Notes: a model not told the origin generated them from the letters alone. Shown: positions 1-7,433, counted from the first letter of the stretch. The stretch is DNA of 7,608 nucleotides from Candidatus Kapaibacterium sp. (GCA_027858275.1 JAQIDA010000247.1:1-7608), one strand, 5' to 3'. A program made the numbers and translations.

Positions 1-115
1 TGTTCGTCTGCTCCGCAGTTGCCCGGAGTTTCTTTGCTTTAAACCCGAGTTTTTTCCGGGAAAGGTTGTTAAAAGAAGATTGAATCCACTCAAGAAAGTG
101 GAATCCATCGAAGAC

Positions 116-198
116 TGTAGGGGCGATGCCTGTGTACTCGCCCGACGTTTGATTTGTATTAAAGATAAGATGGCGACCACACAGGGATCGCCCCTACA
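116..198. repeat. REPIN/BIME-like pair of inverted REP palindromes
   Basis: The arms 116-142 and 172-198 are reverse complements at 24 of 27 positions, separated by 29 nt. Each arm begins, reading inward, with TGTAGGGGCGAT. Each also folds alone: in the left arm GTAG (117-120) is followed by GGGCGA (121-126), an 11-nt loop and TCGCCC (138-143). The right arm, read on the minus strand, has the same GTAG, GGGCGA and TCGCC order. A GTAG tetranucleotide at the foot of a hairpin is the hallmark of REP sequences, and two inverted REPs make a REPIN, known to be mobilised by TnpA-REP (RAYT) transposases. No such transposase gene is in the window, and I see no second copy here. A MITE or a simple large transcript hairpin are alternatives. 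Confidence 0.6.
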
Positions 199-205
199 AC
201 ATGTT

Positions 206-232
206 AAGGCGGCAAGAACTACTCCGCCTTTT
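206..232 (+). terminator. Possible intrinsic terminator of upstream transcription
   Basis: AAGGCGG (206-212) pairs with CCGCCTT (224-230) around an 11-nt loop, and the 3' arm runs into four Ts (229-232). The 7-bp stem with four G-C pairs is adequate but the U-tract is short. The mirror strand also has an A/T flank, so direction is uncertain. It would end transcription entering from the left before the gene at 378. Confidence 0.4.
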
Positions 233-307
233 CCCTATACAATAATTTAATTTTTGAATTGTCGTTAGTCGAAGTTCGGTACAGCTTTCTCGGTTAATTT
301 TACAATG

Positions 308-330
308 ATTGACCTGAGTCTATCGTCAAT
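308..330. repeat. Short inverted repeat upstream of the nuclease-like gene
   Basis: ATTGAC (308-313) and GTCAAT (325-330) are perfect reverse complements with an 11-nt spacer, about 50 bp before the start codon at 378. An overlapping pairing, ACCTG (312-316) with CAGGT (335-339), excludes the first. It could be an operator or a leader hairpin, but six-base arms can arise by chance and no promoter elements anchor it. Confidence 0.2.
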
Positions 331-377
331 TGGACAGGTGCTGACGGAGAAAAGAATATAAAAAGAGAAATCAAAAT

Positions 378-980
378 ATGGAAAAAGTTAAACTGATTGT
401 TTTGGGTTTATCCGCAAGTCCTGCAGGAAACAATGCTTATGCATTGATTCTGAAGGAAGCTGAAGGCGACAGAAGATTGCCGATTATTATCGGTGCTTTT
501 GAGGCTCAGGCTATTGCATTGGAAATGGAAGGAGTAATGCCACCACGCCCATTGACTCACGATCTGATAAAAAAAATGATTGATTCTTTCGATTCATATC
601 TTACTGAAGTTCATATCAATGATCTCAAAGACGGAACTTTCTACGCAAAACTAATCTTTGACGATAAAAATATTGAGATTGACGCACGTCCCAGCGATGC
701 GGTCGCTATTGCCGTAAGATGCAATGCGCCCATATATGTCAACGAAGACATTCTTCTTGAAACCGGTTTGACGGCGCAAAGTAACAACAGTGAACTTTCA
801 GATGATGATAATCTTAAATTTGCTACGGATGACGTATTAAAGAAACAAACCGGTTCTAATGAGCCTAAAACAAAGATTGAGAGATTGCAGGCACAATTGG
901 AAAAAGCCATCAGAGCGGAAGATTACGAAAAAGCTGCTTACCTTCGAGATGAGATAAAAAATATTTTGAGAAGCACTTAA
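378..980 (+). CDS. Bifunctional nuclease family (DUF151) protein with C-terminal UVR domain
   Basis: The 200-residue protein has two parts. Residues 1 to about 135 match the BFN/DUF151 domain: LPIIIG followed by an Ala- and Glu-rich helix at 34-52, RPLTHDL at 57-63, and the conserved DARPSDAVAIAVR at 102-114. After an acidic, Ser/Asn-rich linker (about 133-163), residues 166-197 form a UVR helix pair (UvrB/UvrC motif) with the typical ERLQAQLEKAIRAEDYEKAA pattern. Members of the family have been reported to have DNase and RNase activity, and plant BBD proteins carry the same BFN plus UVR order. UVR domains mediate protein-protein contacts, so partner binding is an inference. The protein has no signal peptide and should be cytoplasmic. 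ATG 378 fits the domain start; a purine-rich AAGAGAAA (363-370) is the only ribosome-site candidate. A tRNA follows at 28 bp with no terminator between, suggesting one transcript. Confidence 0.88.
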   Translation: MEKVKLIVLGLSASPAGNNAYALILKEAEGDRRLPIIIGAFEAQAIALEMEGVMPPRPLTHDLIKKMIDSFDSYLTEVHINDLKDGTFYAKLIFDDKNIEIDARPSDAVAIAVRCNAPIYVNEDILLETGLTAQSNNSELSDDDNLKFATDDVLKKQTGSNEPKTKIERLQAQLEKAIRAEDYEKAAYLRDEIKNILRST

Positions 981-1008
981 TAGTTCGTATTTTTGCCTTC
1001 GCTTTTGA

Positions 1009-1082
1009 GCCGGAGTAGCTCAGTTGGTTAGAGCATCGGAATCATAATCCGAGTGTCGGGAGTTCAAATCTCTCCTCCGGTA
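1009..1082 (+). tRNA. tRNA with CAU anticodon, probably elongator tRNA-Met
   Basis: A full cloverleaf can be drawn over 74 nt. The acceptor arms are 1009-1015 and 1075-1081, the D-stem is GCTC/GAGC (1018-1021/1031-1034), the anticodon stem is TCGGA/TCCGA (1036-1040/1048-1052) and the loop is 1041-1047 with CAT at 1043-1045. The T-stem is 1058-1062/1070-1074 around TTCAAAT. The discriminator base is A1082. CCA is not encoded. It is not the initiator: the anticodon stem lacks three successive G-C pairs and the D-stem has the usual C11-G24. The choice between elongator Met and the lysidine-modified Ile(CAU) tRNA cannot be fully settled by eye; G4-C69 and G5-C68 differ from the C-G pairs of the E. 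coli Ile2 tRNA, favouring Met. The first acceptor pair is an unusual G-U. Confidence 0.93.
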
Positions 1083-1083
1083 C

Positions 1084-1116
1084 AAAAACCGCTTCATTCT
1101 TTGGAGCGGTTTTTTT
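1084..1116 (+). terminator. Strong intrinsic terminator after the tRNA
   Basis: AAAAACCGCT (1084-1093) pairs perfectly with AGCGGTTTTT (1105-1114). Two further inner pairs (T1094-G1104, C1095-G1103) leave a 7-nt loop, and the tract of seven Ts runs 1110-1116. It begins one base after the tRNA discriminator, so it ends the tRNA transcript and probably that of the nuclease-like gene. It insulates the export operon that follows. The A-tract on the 5' side could allow some function on the other strand. Confidence 0.85.
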
Positions 1117-1239
1117 ATTTGAGAGCGATTCTAGTTATTTGAAACATTTTCATAGGAACAACGTTTTTAAAAGCGAAAATATATTATGTATTTTTCTGTC
1201 TCATTTATCAATATTCATTGTAGTGTCAGAGGATCTTAT

Positions 1240-2505
1240 ATGAAGAAAAAATCAGTCATTATCATTGTTGTATCAGTAATAATTATCCTTGCGGCTTGGA
1301 CTTTTCTGCCGAACTCATCCGCAACAAAAGAATTCACTGTTAATCCCACTTTGGGCGAATTCAAACTCAGCGTAAAAACTACCGGCGAATTAAGAGCAAA
1401 AAACTCAAAAAATATCCTCGGCCCGTCCGGTTTAAGAAGAATGGGCATATATCAATTGAAATTATCGAAATTAATCCCTGAAGGCACTCAAGTTAAAGAA
1501 GGGGACTTTGTCGCCCAGCTTGACAAGTCTGACTTGATGAGCAAAATTAAAGACGTGGAATTATCGCTTACTAAATCGGAATCGCAGTATCTACAGGCCA
1601 AATTGGACAGTACATTGACTCTTTCCGGGGCAAGGGACGCTCTTGAGAATATGAGATACTCACTTGAGGAAAAGCAATTGCAAAAGGAACAATCTATATA
1701 TGAAGCCCCTTCAGTAATCAGACAAGTTGAAATAGATTATGAGAAAACTCTCCGTGGATTGAATCAGGCAAAAAAGAATTATATAACAAAAGTTCAACAA
1801 TCCATAGCAAAATTGACGGAACTCGGCGCCGATCTGTCTAAGGACAAGGCGAAAATGGCAAAGTTTATGGAGATACTTGATAAATTCACAATAAAAGCTC
1901 CTGCCGACGGAATGCTTATATACGCCAAGGATTGGAACGGTCGCAAAAAAATTGTGGGGTCAGAGCTAAGCGTCTGGGATCCTGTCGTAGCCAAACTGCC
2001 TGATCTGTCCTTGATGGAATCGGTCACTTATGTAAACGAAGTGGATATCCGGAAAATCAAGAAAGATCAAAAAGTAATCATTTCAATGGATGCCGATCCG
2101 GATAAGTTGCTGAAGGGAACGGTTGTAAGTGTTGCTAATATCGGCGAAAAACATAAAAATTCAGATTCCAAAGTTTTTGAGGTGATGATTGTTGTTGACG
2201 GCAAAGACACTACCTTGCTGCCCTCCATGACTACAGGCAACGAGATAATTATTAAAACAATTGAAAACACTTTGTTTATTCCTTTGGAATGCCTTCACAC
2301 GCAAAACGACACTTCTTATGTGTATTACAAAAACGGCAGCGGAGTTATTAAGAAACAAGTCGTTACAGGATTAATGAATGAGAACGAAGTAGTTATTGAA
2401 AAAGGACTGACTGCCGAAGATGATGTTTTGATTTCAATGCCTGAAGGACATGAGGAAATGGAATTGGTCGGACTAATTGACGATATTTCACTCGATAAAA
2501 AATAA
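1240..2505 (+). CDS. Periplasmic adaptor (membrane fusion protein) of a tripartite efflux system
   Basis: This 421-residue HlyD/MacA-type adaptor would bridge the inner-membrane permease and the outer-membrane channel encoded downstream. It has a short basic start, one membrane anchor (about 5-23), and a first lipoyl half near 60-98 (GTQVKEGDFVAQLDKSDL). A long helical hairpin (about 100-215) follows. The second lipoyl half is at 217-257 (IKAPADGMLIYAKDWNGRK), then come a beta-barrel around 260-345 and a membrane-proximal domain to about 400, with a short acidic tail. I chose ATG 1240 over the in-frame ATG 1186. AGAGGA (1228-1233) lies 6 nt before 1240 and the basic-plus-hydrophobic anchor begins there; the 18 extra residues from 1186 have no ribosome site. 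The next gene starts 27 bp after the stop. The substrate cannot be read from the sequence. Confidence 0.88.
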   Translation: MKKKSVIIIVVSVIIILAAWTFLPNSSATKEFTVNPTLGEFKLSVKTTGELRAKNSKNILGPSGLRRMGIYQLKLSKLIPEGTQVKEGDFVAQLDKSDLMSKIKDVELSLTKSESQYLQAKLDSTLTLSGARDALENMRYSLEEKQLQKEQSIYEAPSVIRQVEIDYEKTLRGLNQAKKNYITKVQQSIAKLTELGADLSKDKAKMAKFMEILDKFTIKAPADGMLIYAKDWNGRKKIVGSELSVWDPVVAKLPDLSLMESVTYVNEVDIRKIKKDQKVIISMDADPDKLLKGTVVSVANIGEKHKNSDSKVFEVMIVVDGKDTTLLPSMTTGNEIIIKTIENTLFIPLECLHTQNDTSYVYYKNGSGVIKKQVVTGLMNENEVVIEKGLTAEDDVLISMPEGHEEMELVGLIDDISLDKK

Positions 2506-2532
2506 TCTCTTATCCATTCTGTACTGCTGACT

Positions 2533-3858
2533 ATGTTTACAAATTATGCATATAACATTAAAATAGCTCTTGAAGCTATGGTTCAGAACAAGCTCAGAGC
2601 CATGCTGACTTCATTGGGCATTATTTGCGGAGTCGGATCGGTGATTGCGATGCTTGCAATCGGCGAAGGAGCTCAAAGTGAGATTCTTGAAAAAATGAAA
2701 ATCCTCGGTACAAATAATATCATACTGACTTCAATTGATCTGAACGACGAGGATAATCAAACAAACGATGAAGACGAAGAGGAAAGTTCCAAAGAAAGCA
2801 AAAAGAATTTTTCTCCCGGATTAACTCTTGCCGACATGACGAATATCCGCGAATATCTGCCGACTGTTTCTATGGTCAGTCCTGAAATTGTACTCGAACG
2901 CACGGCACTTCGCAAGGGTAAGAAACGGAATATCAATCTAATCGGCATTACTAACGATTACTTCGCAATACACAATACCGGTCTGTTATCCGGAGTGAAA
3001 TTTCATTCAAAGAATTTTGCCTTCTCAGAACAAGTTTGTATCATAGGCTCAGGAATAAGGGCTAAGCTCTTCCCTGCCGACAATCCTATCGGCAAAAAAA
3101 TCAAAGTTGGCGACAAGTGGCTCAAAGTTATTGCGATAATGAACGAAAGAAACGTATCATCGGAGAACTTAGAAAGTCTGGGACTCAGAGATTTCAACTA
3201 TGATATATACGTCCCGATTAATACAATGCTGTTGCGCTATCGTAACCGTTCTCTCATCACTAAAGAAGATTTGCAAAGACAAAACAATGAAACACTACCC
3301 GGGAATCAGAATCAACTCGACAAAATTACGATACGAATAGAGAACAGTGAAAGTATGACGGTTTGCGCGGAAATATTAGACCGAATGTTGCTTCGCAGAC
3401 ACAGAGAAATTAAAGATTATAAGATCATTGTGCCTGAGCTGTTACTCAAACAGGAACAAGACACAAAACGAATTTTCAATATTGTTCTCGGAGCGATTGC
3501 GTCAATTTCTCTAATCGTCGGCGGCATCGGAATTATGAATATAATGCTCGCTTCGGTTATGGAGCGAACCAAGGAAATCGGAATTCGATTGGCAGTCGGA
3601 GCAACACAACGAGACGTACTTATCCAATTCCTGAGCGAGGCTGTAGCTATCAGTCTTACGGGAGGGATAATCGGTATTATTTTAGGTGTAAGCGGGAGCT
3701 ATATAATTGAATCAACGGCGAACATAAACACAATTATTACGCCGATGTCTGTATTCCTGTCATTCTTTGTTTCGATCAGCGTCGGACTGATATTCGGGAT
3801 ACTTCCGGCAAAAAAAGCTGCTTCGCAAAAACCGATAGATTTGTTGCGTTATCAATAA
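2533..3858 (+). CDS. MacB/FtsX-type ABC transporter permease without ATPase domain
   Basis: This 441-residue inner-membrane permease has the MacB-PCD plus FtsX layout. A first membrane helix (about 23-45) lies within NKLRAMLTSLGIICGVGSVI, followed by a periplasmic domain to about 310, then three helices (about 315-338, 365-392, 403-424). The FtsX hallmark is clear at 333-370: GIMNIMLASVMERTKEIGIR and the following AVGATQRDVL, the cytoplasmic segment that contacts the ATPase. The C-terminus RPA-like motif is seen as LPAKKAASQKPIDLLRY. Unlike E. coli MacB, no nucleotide-binding domain is fused in front, and none is encoded beside it. An acidic, low-complexity stretch (69-92; D, E, S, N, K) interrupts the start of the periplasmic domain. 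ATG 2533 places the family N-terminus correctly, but I see no Shine-Dalgarno site. Translation may be coupled to the adaptor gene 27 bp upstream. Confidence 0.88.
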   Translation: MFTNYAYNIKIALEAMVQNKLRAMLTSLGIICGVGSVIAMLAIGEGAQSEILEKMKILGTNNIILTSIDLNDEDNQTNDEDEEESSKESKKNFSPGLTLADMTNIREYLPTVSMVSPEIVLERTALRKGKKRNINLIGITNDYFAIHNTGLLSGVKFHSKNFAFSEQVCIIGSGIRAKLFPADNPIGKKIKVGDKWLKVIAIMNERNVSSENLESLGLRDFNYDIYVPINTMLLRYRNRSLITKEDLQRQNNETLPGNQNQLDKITIRIENSESMTVCAEILDRMLLRRHREIKDYKIIVPELLLKQEQDTKRIFNIVLGAIASISLIVGGIGIMNIMLASVMERTKEIGIRLAVGATQRDVLIQFLSEAVAISLTGGIIGIILGVSGSYIIESTANINTIITPMSVFLSFFVSISVGLIFGILPAKKAASQKPIDLLRYQ

Positions 3859-3914
3859 TGAAAAGAACAACGGGTTGAAACTCGAATAATTTGATCCTTA
3901 ACAATCAGAAAATT

Positions 3915-5390
3915 ATGAAAAAAAACATCATTCAAATATTATTTCTCAGCTTATCTATATTGATTATTTTTACTGCTGAAAGCTCGGCCCAAGCAACTAC
4001 CGGCAAATTGAGAATGACTCTCAAAGAATGTATTCATTACGCCCAAGACAAGAGTCCGGACGCTGTCAAAGCAGAGAGTTTGAACAGAAATAAGGTTTTG
4101 AATTATGAGGCTTTTGTAGCAGGCTATTATCCGCAGATTACTCTATCGGGAAACGCCCCGGAATTTGAACGTGCTATTAATCCTATTACTCAGAATGACG
4201 GATCAATTAGTTTTCTTGAACAAAATCATCTGAACGCTTCCGGGAATTTGTCTTTAACACAGCGAATTCCGTTTACCGGCGGCAGAATATCTCTGTCTTC
4301 GGGAATCAGTCGAATGCAAATGTTCAGCGATAACGATATTTTGTTCTGGCGTTCGACCCCGATTCAGTTGTCACTAACACAGCCTCTTTTCAAATTCAAT
4401 TCTATGAAGTGGGATTTGGAAGTCGAAAGCATCAAAAACGATAATCTTCCGCGCGAATACGCCGAGTCGATGGAAGAGATTTCGATTAATGTAACACAAA
4501 AGTTTTTCGATCTGTATATAGCAGAAATGAATGTGAAAAATAGTGAGTTCAACGTCTCAATTAACGACAGTTTATATCTAATCGCAAAAGGTCGATATAA
4601 AGTGGGTAAAATTGCCGAGAATGATCTCTTACAAAGCGAGTTGGGCTATCTAAATCAGAAAAACAGTTTGGAATACGCCAAATTGACTTATCAACAGGCA
4701 AAAGAAGATCTACTAATTTTGCTCGGGATTGAACATCAAGATATTGAAATTGTACCGCCTTTGGATATTCCCAACATACAAGTTGATCCGATTGAAGCTG
4801 TCATACAGGCAAAGGAGAATACATCCAATTTGCTTTATTACGAATTGGAAGAACTTAACGCTGATCGGCAGCTGAACATTGCTGAAAACAATAATTCGTT
4901 TAATGCAGATATTACAGCGAGTTTCGGGATGAACAAGACTACCGGAGAATTGCCTGAATTATATAGGGAAATGCTTGATCAGGAGCGATTCGGATTGAGA
5001 TTTGAAATACCGCTGTTTCAATGGAATATTGGCAAGGCAAGAGTGGAAGCTGCAATGGCAAACAAGAAAATGACTGAGATTGATGTTGATATCAAAAGAA
5101 GAAATTTTGAGAAAAATATTAAATTTCAAACTCTCAACTTCCTGCAATTCCAACAGCAGGTGAGATTGTCCGCGAAATCGGACACAATCGCTCAACGCAG
5201 ATTCGAAGTGGCGAAAAACAGATATATAATCGGCAAAATCGACCAAACAAAATACTTTATTGCACAACAGGAAAAAGACAGCGCCTTTCGATCATACATC
5301 AATACACTGAAAAATTACTGGGTATCATATTACAGATTGCGCCGTAATACTTTGTATGATTTTGAATATGGGATGAAGATTAATTATTGA
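3915..5390 (+). CDS. TolC-family outer-membrane efflux channel
   Basis: The 491-residue precursor starts with a signal peptide: KK at 2-3, a hydrophobic core 5-20, and SSAQA at 23-27, cleavable after Ala25 or Ala27. The mature part shows the twofold repeat of the TolC fold. TLKECIHYAQDKSPDA (35-50) is the usual N-terminal helix. RYKVGKIAENDLLQSEL (228-243 region) and RYIIGKIDQTKYFIAQQEKD (436-454 region) are the corresponding helix motifs of the two halves, each preceded by a beta-strand pair (about 108-160 and 330-368) that would form the barrel. It should trimerise in the outer membrane and dock with the adaptor from the same operon. ATG 3915 is preferred to the in-frame TTG 3891, which would put eight residues before the signal peptide. 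The gap after the permease gene is 56 bp. No clear terminator follows; the stop is 30 bp from that of the convergent gene. Confidence 0.9.
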   Translation: MKKNIIQILFLSLSILIIFTAESSAQATTGKLRMTLKECIHYAQDKSPDAVKAESLNRNKVLNYEAFVAGYYPQITLSGNAPEFERAINPITQNDGSISFLEQNHLNASGNLSLTQRIPFTGGRISLSSGISRMQMFSDNDILFWRSTPIQLSLTQPLFKFNSMKWDLEVESIKNDNLPREYAESMEEISINVTQKFFDLYIAEMNVKNSEFNVSINDSLYLIAKGRYKVGKIAENDLLQSELGYLNQKNSLEYAKLTYQQAKEDLLILLGIEHQDIEIVPPLDIPNIQVDPIEAVIQAKENTSNLLYYELEELNADRQLNIAENNNSFNADITASFGMNKTTGELPELYREMLDQERFGLRFEIPLFQWNIGKARVEAAMANKKMTEIDVDIKRRNFEKNIKFQTLNFLQFQQQVRLSAKSDTIAQRRFEVAKNRYIIGKIDQTKYFIAQQEKDSAFRSYINTLKNYWVSYYRLRRNTLYDFEYGMKINY

Positions 5391-5420
5391 TTTATTTGAG
5401 TGTTATGTGTTAAATACTAC

Positions 5421-7319
5421 TCATCCCTCGGTTTTATCACTCAGTTCCATCCAAATCATCAAATCCTCGTCGATTTTCTCTTCAATCGCGGATAAATCCT
5501 TGCTGAGTTTATCCAATTCAGCATAATCTATGATTTTGCCTGAATTCATCAGGTCTTCAATCCGACTCTTTTCGGCTTCTGATTCCGGAATTTCTTTTTC
5601 GAGACGGTCGAATTCACGTTGATCTTTATATGATAATTTTTTTAAAGGTCCTTTTTTCTTTTCTCTTTGAGGCTTGGCTACTTTGATTGCGGCTTTTTGT
5701 TTGCTTAGTTCTTTTGCTTCTGATTCCTTTTTCTCAAGATAGAAAGAATAATTTCCGGGATATTCTTTGACATTGCCCTTGCCGTCAAAAGCTTTTACTA
5801 TTCCGACGCATCTGTCGAGGAAGGCACGATCGTGAGAAACTACTATCAGAACGCCGTAGAAATCGTCGAGATAGCTCTCTAATGAGTTTAGGGTCTGAAT
5901 GTCCAGATCATTAGTCGGCTCGTCGAGAAGAAGAACATTCGGATTAGCCATAAGGACTCGGAGAAGCATTAAGCGACGTTTTTCTCCGCCGGACAAAGTT
6001 CCTACAAGTGAGGAATGTTGGCGTGACGGAAATAAGAATTTATTCAACAGATCCTTAGTGGTCAAATAGCGATCTCTGCCGATTCCCGTATCAATATATT
6101 CAGCGATTTCTTTCAGTGAACCGATCACGCTGAGATTCGGATTTAACTCATCATTGTCCTGTCGGAAGTATCCTATTTTCGAAGTAGGACCAAATTTCAC
6201 TGCTCCGGTATCGGTCTTCAATTTACCTGAAAGTACGTTCAGCATTGAAGATTTCCCGGATCCGTTTGGACCGATAATGCCGATTCTGTCGCCGGGTCGG
6301 GCAAGATATGTATAGTCATCGAATAACAATTTGCCGCCGATGGTTTTTGATATGTTGTGCGCGTCGATTATTCGGCTGCCCATGAAAGAGCTTCCGAGTT
6401 CAATTTTAATTTTCTTTTCTTCGACTCCGGTCGTTTGTTTGGAAAGTTCTGAAATCCAATCTATGCGGCTGCGCTGTTTTGTTCTTCTTGCTCTCGCGCC
6501 GCGTTGCAACCATGCTAATTCCGTACGAAGTTTCACGCGCGCTCTGTTGGCTTCGGAGTTCTGAGCTTCTACAAGCAATTCCTTACGTTCGAGATATGTC
6601 TGATAATTACCCGGGAAAGAATATAGTTTGTTCTGATCCAATTCAATAATGCGAGTCGATACGGCATCGAGGAAATATCTGTCGTGAGTAACGATCAGCA
6701 AAGAAGTGCCGGCTGCCTGCAGGCGATCCTGCAACCACTGAACCGAATCAACGTCAAGATGGTTTGTAGGTTCATCGAGTATCAATAAATCGGGAGCTGA
6801 AAGCAAAGCTTTTGAGAGAGCCACTCGCTTTTTCAAGCCGCCGGAAAGAGAACCGACCGATTGATTAATATCAGTGATACCGAGTTTATGCAATATCTTC
6901 TCAGCTTCTCGCTCCAAAGCCCAACCGCCGGCATCTTCAATTTCTCTGTTAAGATCCTGTACTTTTTCTGAAAGGGTATCATCAAATTCCTGTTCCAACA
7001 AAGCGCATAAACGGGTGTGCTCTTCAAGACTATTATATACTTTGGGTTTTGCCTTCATCACAGCATCAATAATGATTTCGTTAGAATCGAAAACAGGAAG
7101 CTGATGTAAATATTCAAATCGCGCATCGTTATTGAAAACTACACTGCCTTCATCGGGTTCTTCTGTTCCTGCGACAAGTTTTAGCAAAGTTGTTTTGCCG
7201 ATCCCGTTTCTTCCGATCAGACCGACCCTGTCACCCGGCTCCATTCCAAAAGAAACGCCCTCAAAGAGGGGCCCGCGATCATAAGCTTTAGATAAATTAT
7301 TACAAGCAAAAATTGGCAT
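5421..7319 (-). CDS. uup: Uup-like ABC-F family ATPase
   Basis: This 632-residue soluble protein has two ABC ATPase domains and no membrane segment, the plan of the ABC-F family, whose members act on the ribosome rather than in transport. Domain 1 has Walker A GRNGIGKT (36-43), signature LSGG (158-161), Walker B LLILDEP (178-184, Glu183) and His212. Domain 2 has GPNGSGKS (350-357), LSGGEKRR (442-449), LLLDEP (463-468, Glu467) and His496. Between them is the ABC-F linker (about 240-315) with the basic patch RGARARRTKQRSR (273-285), which in the family reaches the tRNA site. A Lys-rich hinge (about 534-560) and a charged C-terminal coiled coil (about 560-628) match Uup, as does the length (E. 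coli Uup 635). Both sites look intact. Start ATG at 7319-7317 precedes a normal domain 1. It is not the ATPase of the neighbouring exporter. The Uup subtype is less sure than the family. Confidence 0.88.
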   Translation of the reverse strand: MPIFACNNLSKAYDRGPLFEGVSFGMEPGDRVGLIGRNGIGKTTLLKLVAGTEEPDEGSVVFNNDARFEYLHQLPVFDSNEIIIDAVMKAKPKVYNSLEEHTRLCALLEQEFDDTLSEKVQDLNREIEDAGGWALEREAEKILHKLGITDINQSVGSLSGGLKKRVALSKALLSAPDLLILDEPTNHLDVDSVQWLQDRLQAAGTSLLIVTHDRYFLDAVSTRIIELDQNKLYSFPGNYQTYLERKELLVEAQNSEANRARVKLRTELAWLQRGARARRTKQRSRIDWISELSKQTTGVEEKKIKIELGSSFMGSRIIDAHNISKTIGGKLLFDDYTYLARPGDRIGIIGPNGSGKSSMLNVLSGKLKTDTGAVKFGPTSKIGYFRQDNDELNPNLSVIGSLKEIAEYIDTGIGRDRYLTTKDLLNKFLFPSRQHSSLVGTLSGGEKRRLMLLRVLMANPNVLLLDEPTNDLDIQTLNSLESYLDDFYGVLIVVSHDRAFLDRCVGIVKAFDGKGNVKEYPGNYSFYLEKKESEAKELSKQKAAIKVAKPQREKKKGPLKKLSYKDQREFDRLEKEIPESEAEKSRIEDLMNSGKIIDYAELDKLSKDLSAIEEKIDEDLMIWMELSDKTEG

Positions 7320-7433
7320 TTATTCTATTTCCAAAAGTTTTGTCAAAATTCAAACCGCAAATTACTCAATCGGGAGTTCTTAGGGGCAATAAATAATTTT
7401 GATACAAGACAGAATAAACTTTTCTTGATTCAA

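Larger units (their letters stand above)
1..377. other. Intergenic region with palindromes, no convincing gene
   Basis: No recognisable coding region is visible here. One forward frame is open from position 2 to the TAA at 248-250, but it reads straight through the large inverted repeat at 116-198, and its translation resembles no family I know. Another forward frame ends at TGA 81-83 and could be the last codons of an upstream gene; I cannot tell. Small palindromes lie at 22-27/55-60 (CCCGGA/TCCGGG) and 85-90/97-102 (TCCACT/AGTGGA), and the word GAATCCA occurs twice (82-88, 101-107). No convincing sigma-70 or Bacteroidota-type promoter was found before the gene at 378, although one must exist in or before this stretch. 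Confidence 0.6.

Noticed and set aside
2..250. An 82-codon open frame on the plus strand across the left intergenic region
   Set aside because: It has no start in the window that suits it, reads through both arms of the inverted repeat, and the translation has no family-like pattern. Open frames through G+C-rich palindromes are common by chance.
1138..1167. TTTG followed by AACGTTTT resembling a Bacteroidota-type promoter before the export operon
   Set aside because: The downstream element matches the TAnnTTTG consensus only partly and the spacer is 18 nt; in an A/T-rich leader this is too weak to annotate.
1186..1239. Upstream in-frame ATG that would add 18 residues to the adaptor
   Set aside because: There is no ribosome-binding site before 1186, whereas AGAGGA is well placed before ATG 1240, where a standard basic-hydrophobic anchor begins.
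3858..3878. ATG overlapping the permease stop (TAATG) that opens a six-codon frame
   Set aside because: Six codons ending in TGA with no recognisable content; the overlap is probably chance.
5421..7319. The minus-strand ABC protein as the missing ATPase of the exporter
   Set aside because: It has two ATPase domains, the ABC-F linker and a Uup-type coiled coil, and is transcribed from the other strand; transporter ATPases of the MacB/LolD type are single-domain proteins of about 230 residues.
7318..7346. Perfect TTGACA on the minus strand (7346-7341) as a -35 box for the ABC-F gene
   Set aside because: With a 17-bp spacer the -10 position (ATAAAT) would overlap the start codon, so it cannot serve this gene unless translation began far downstream inside the first ATPase domain.
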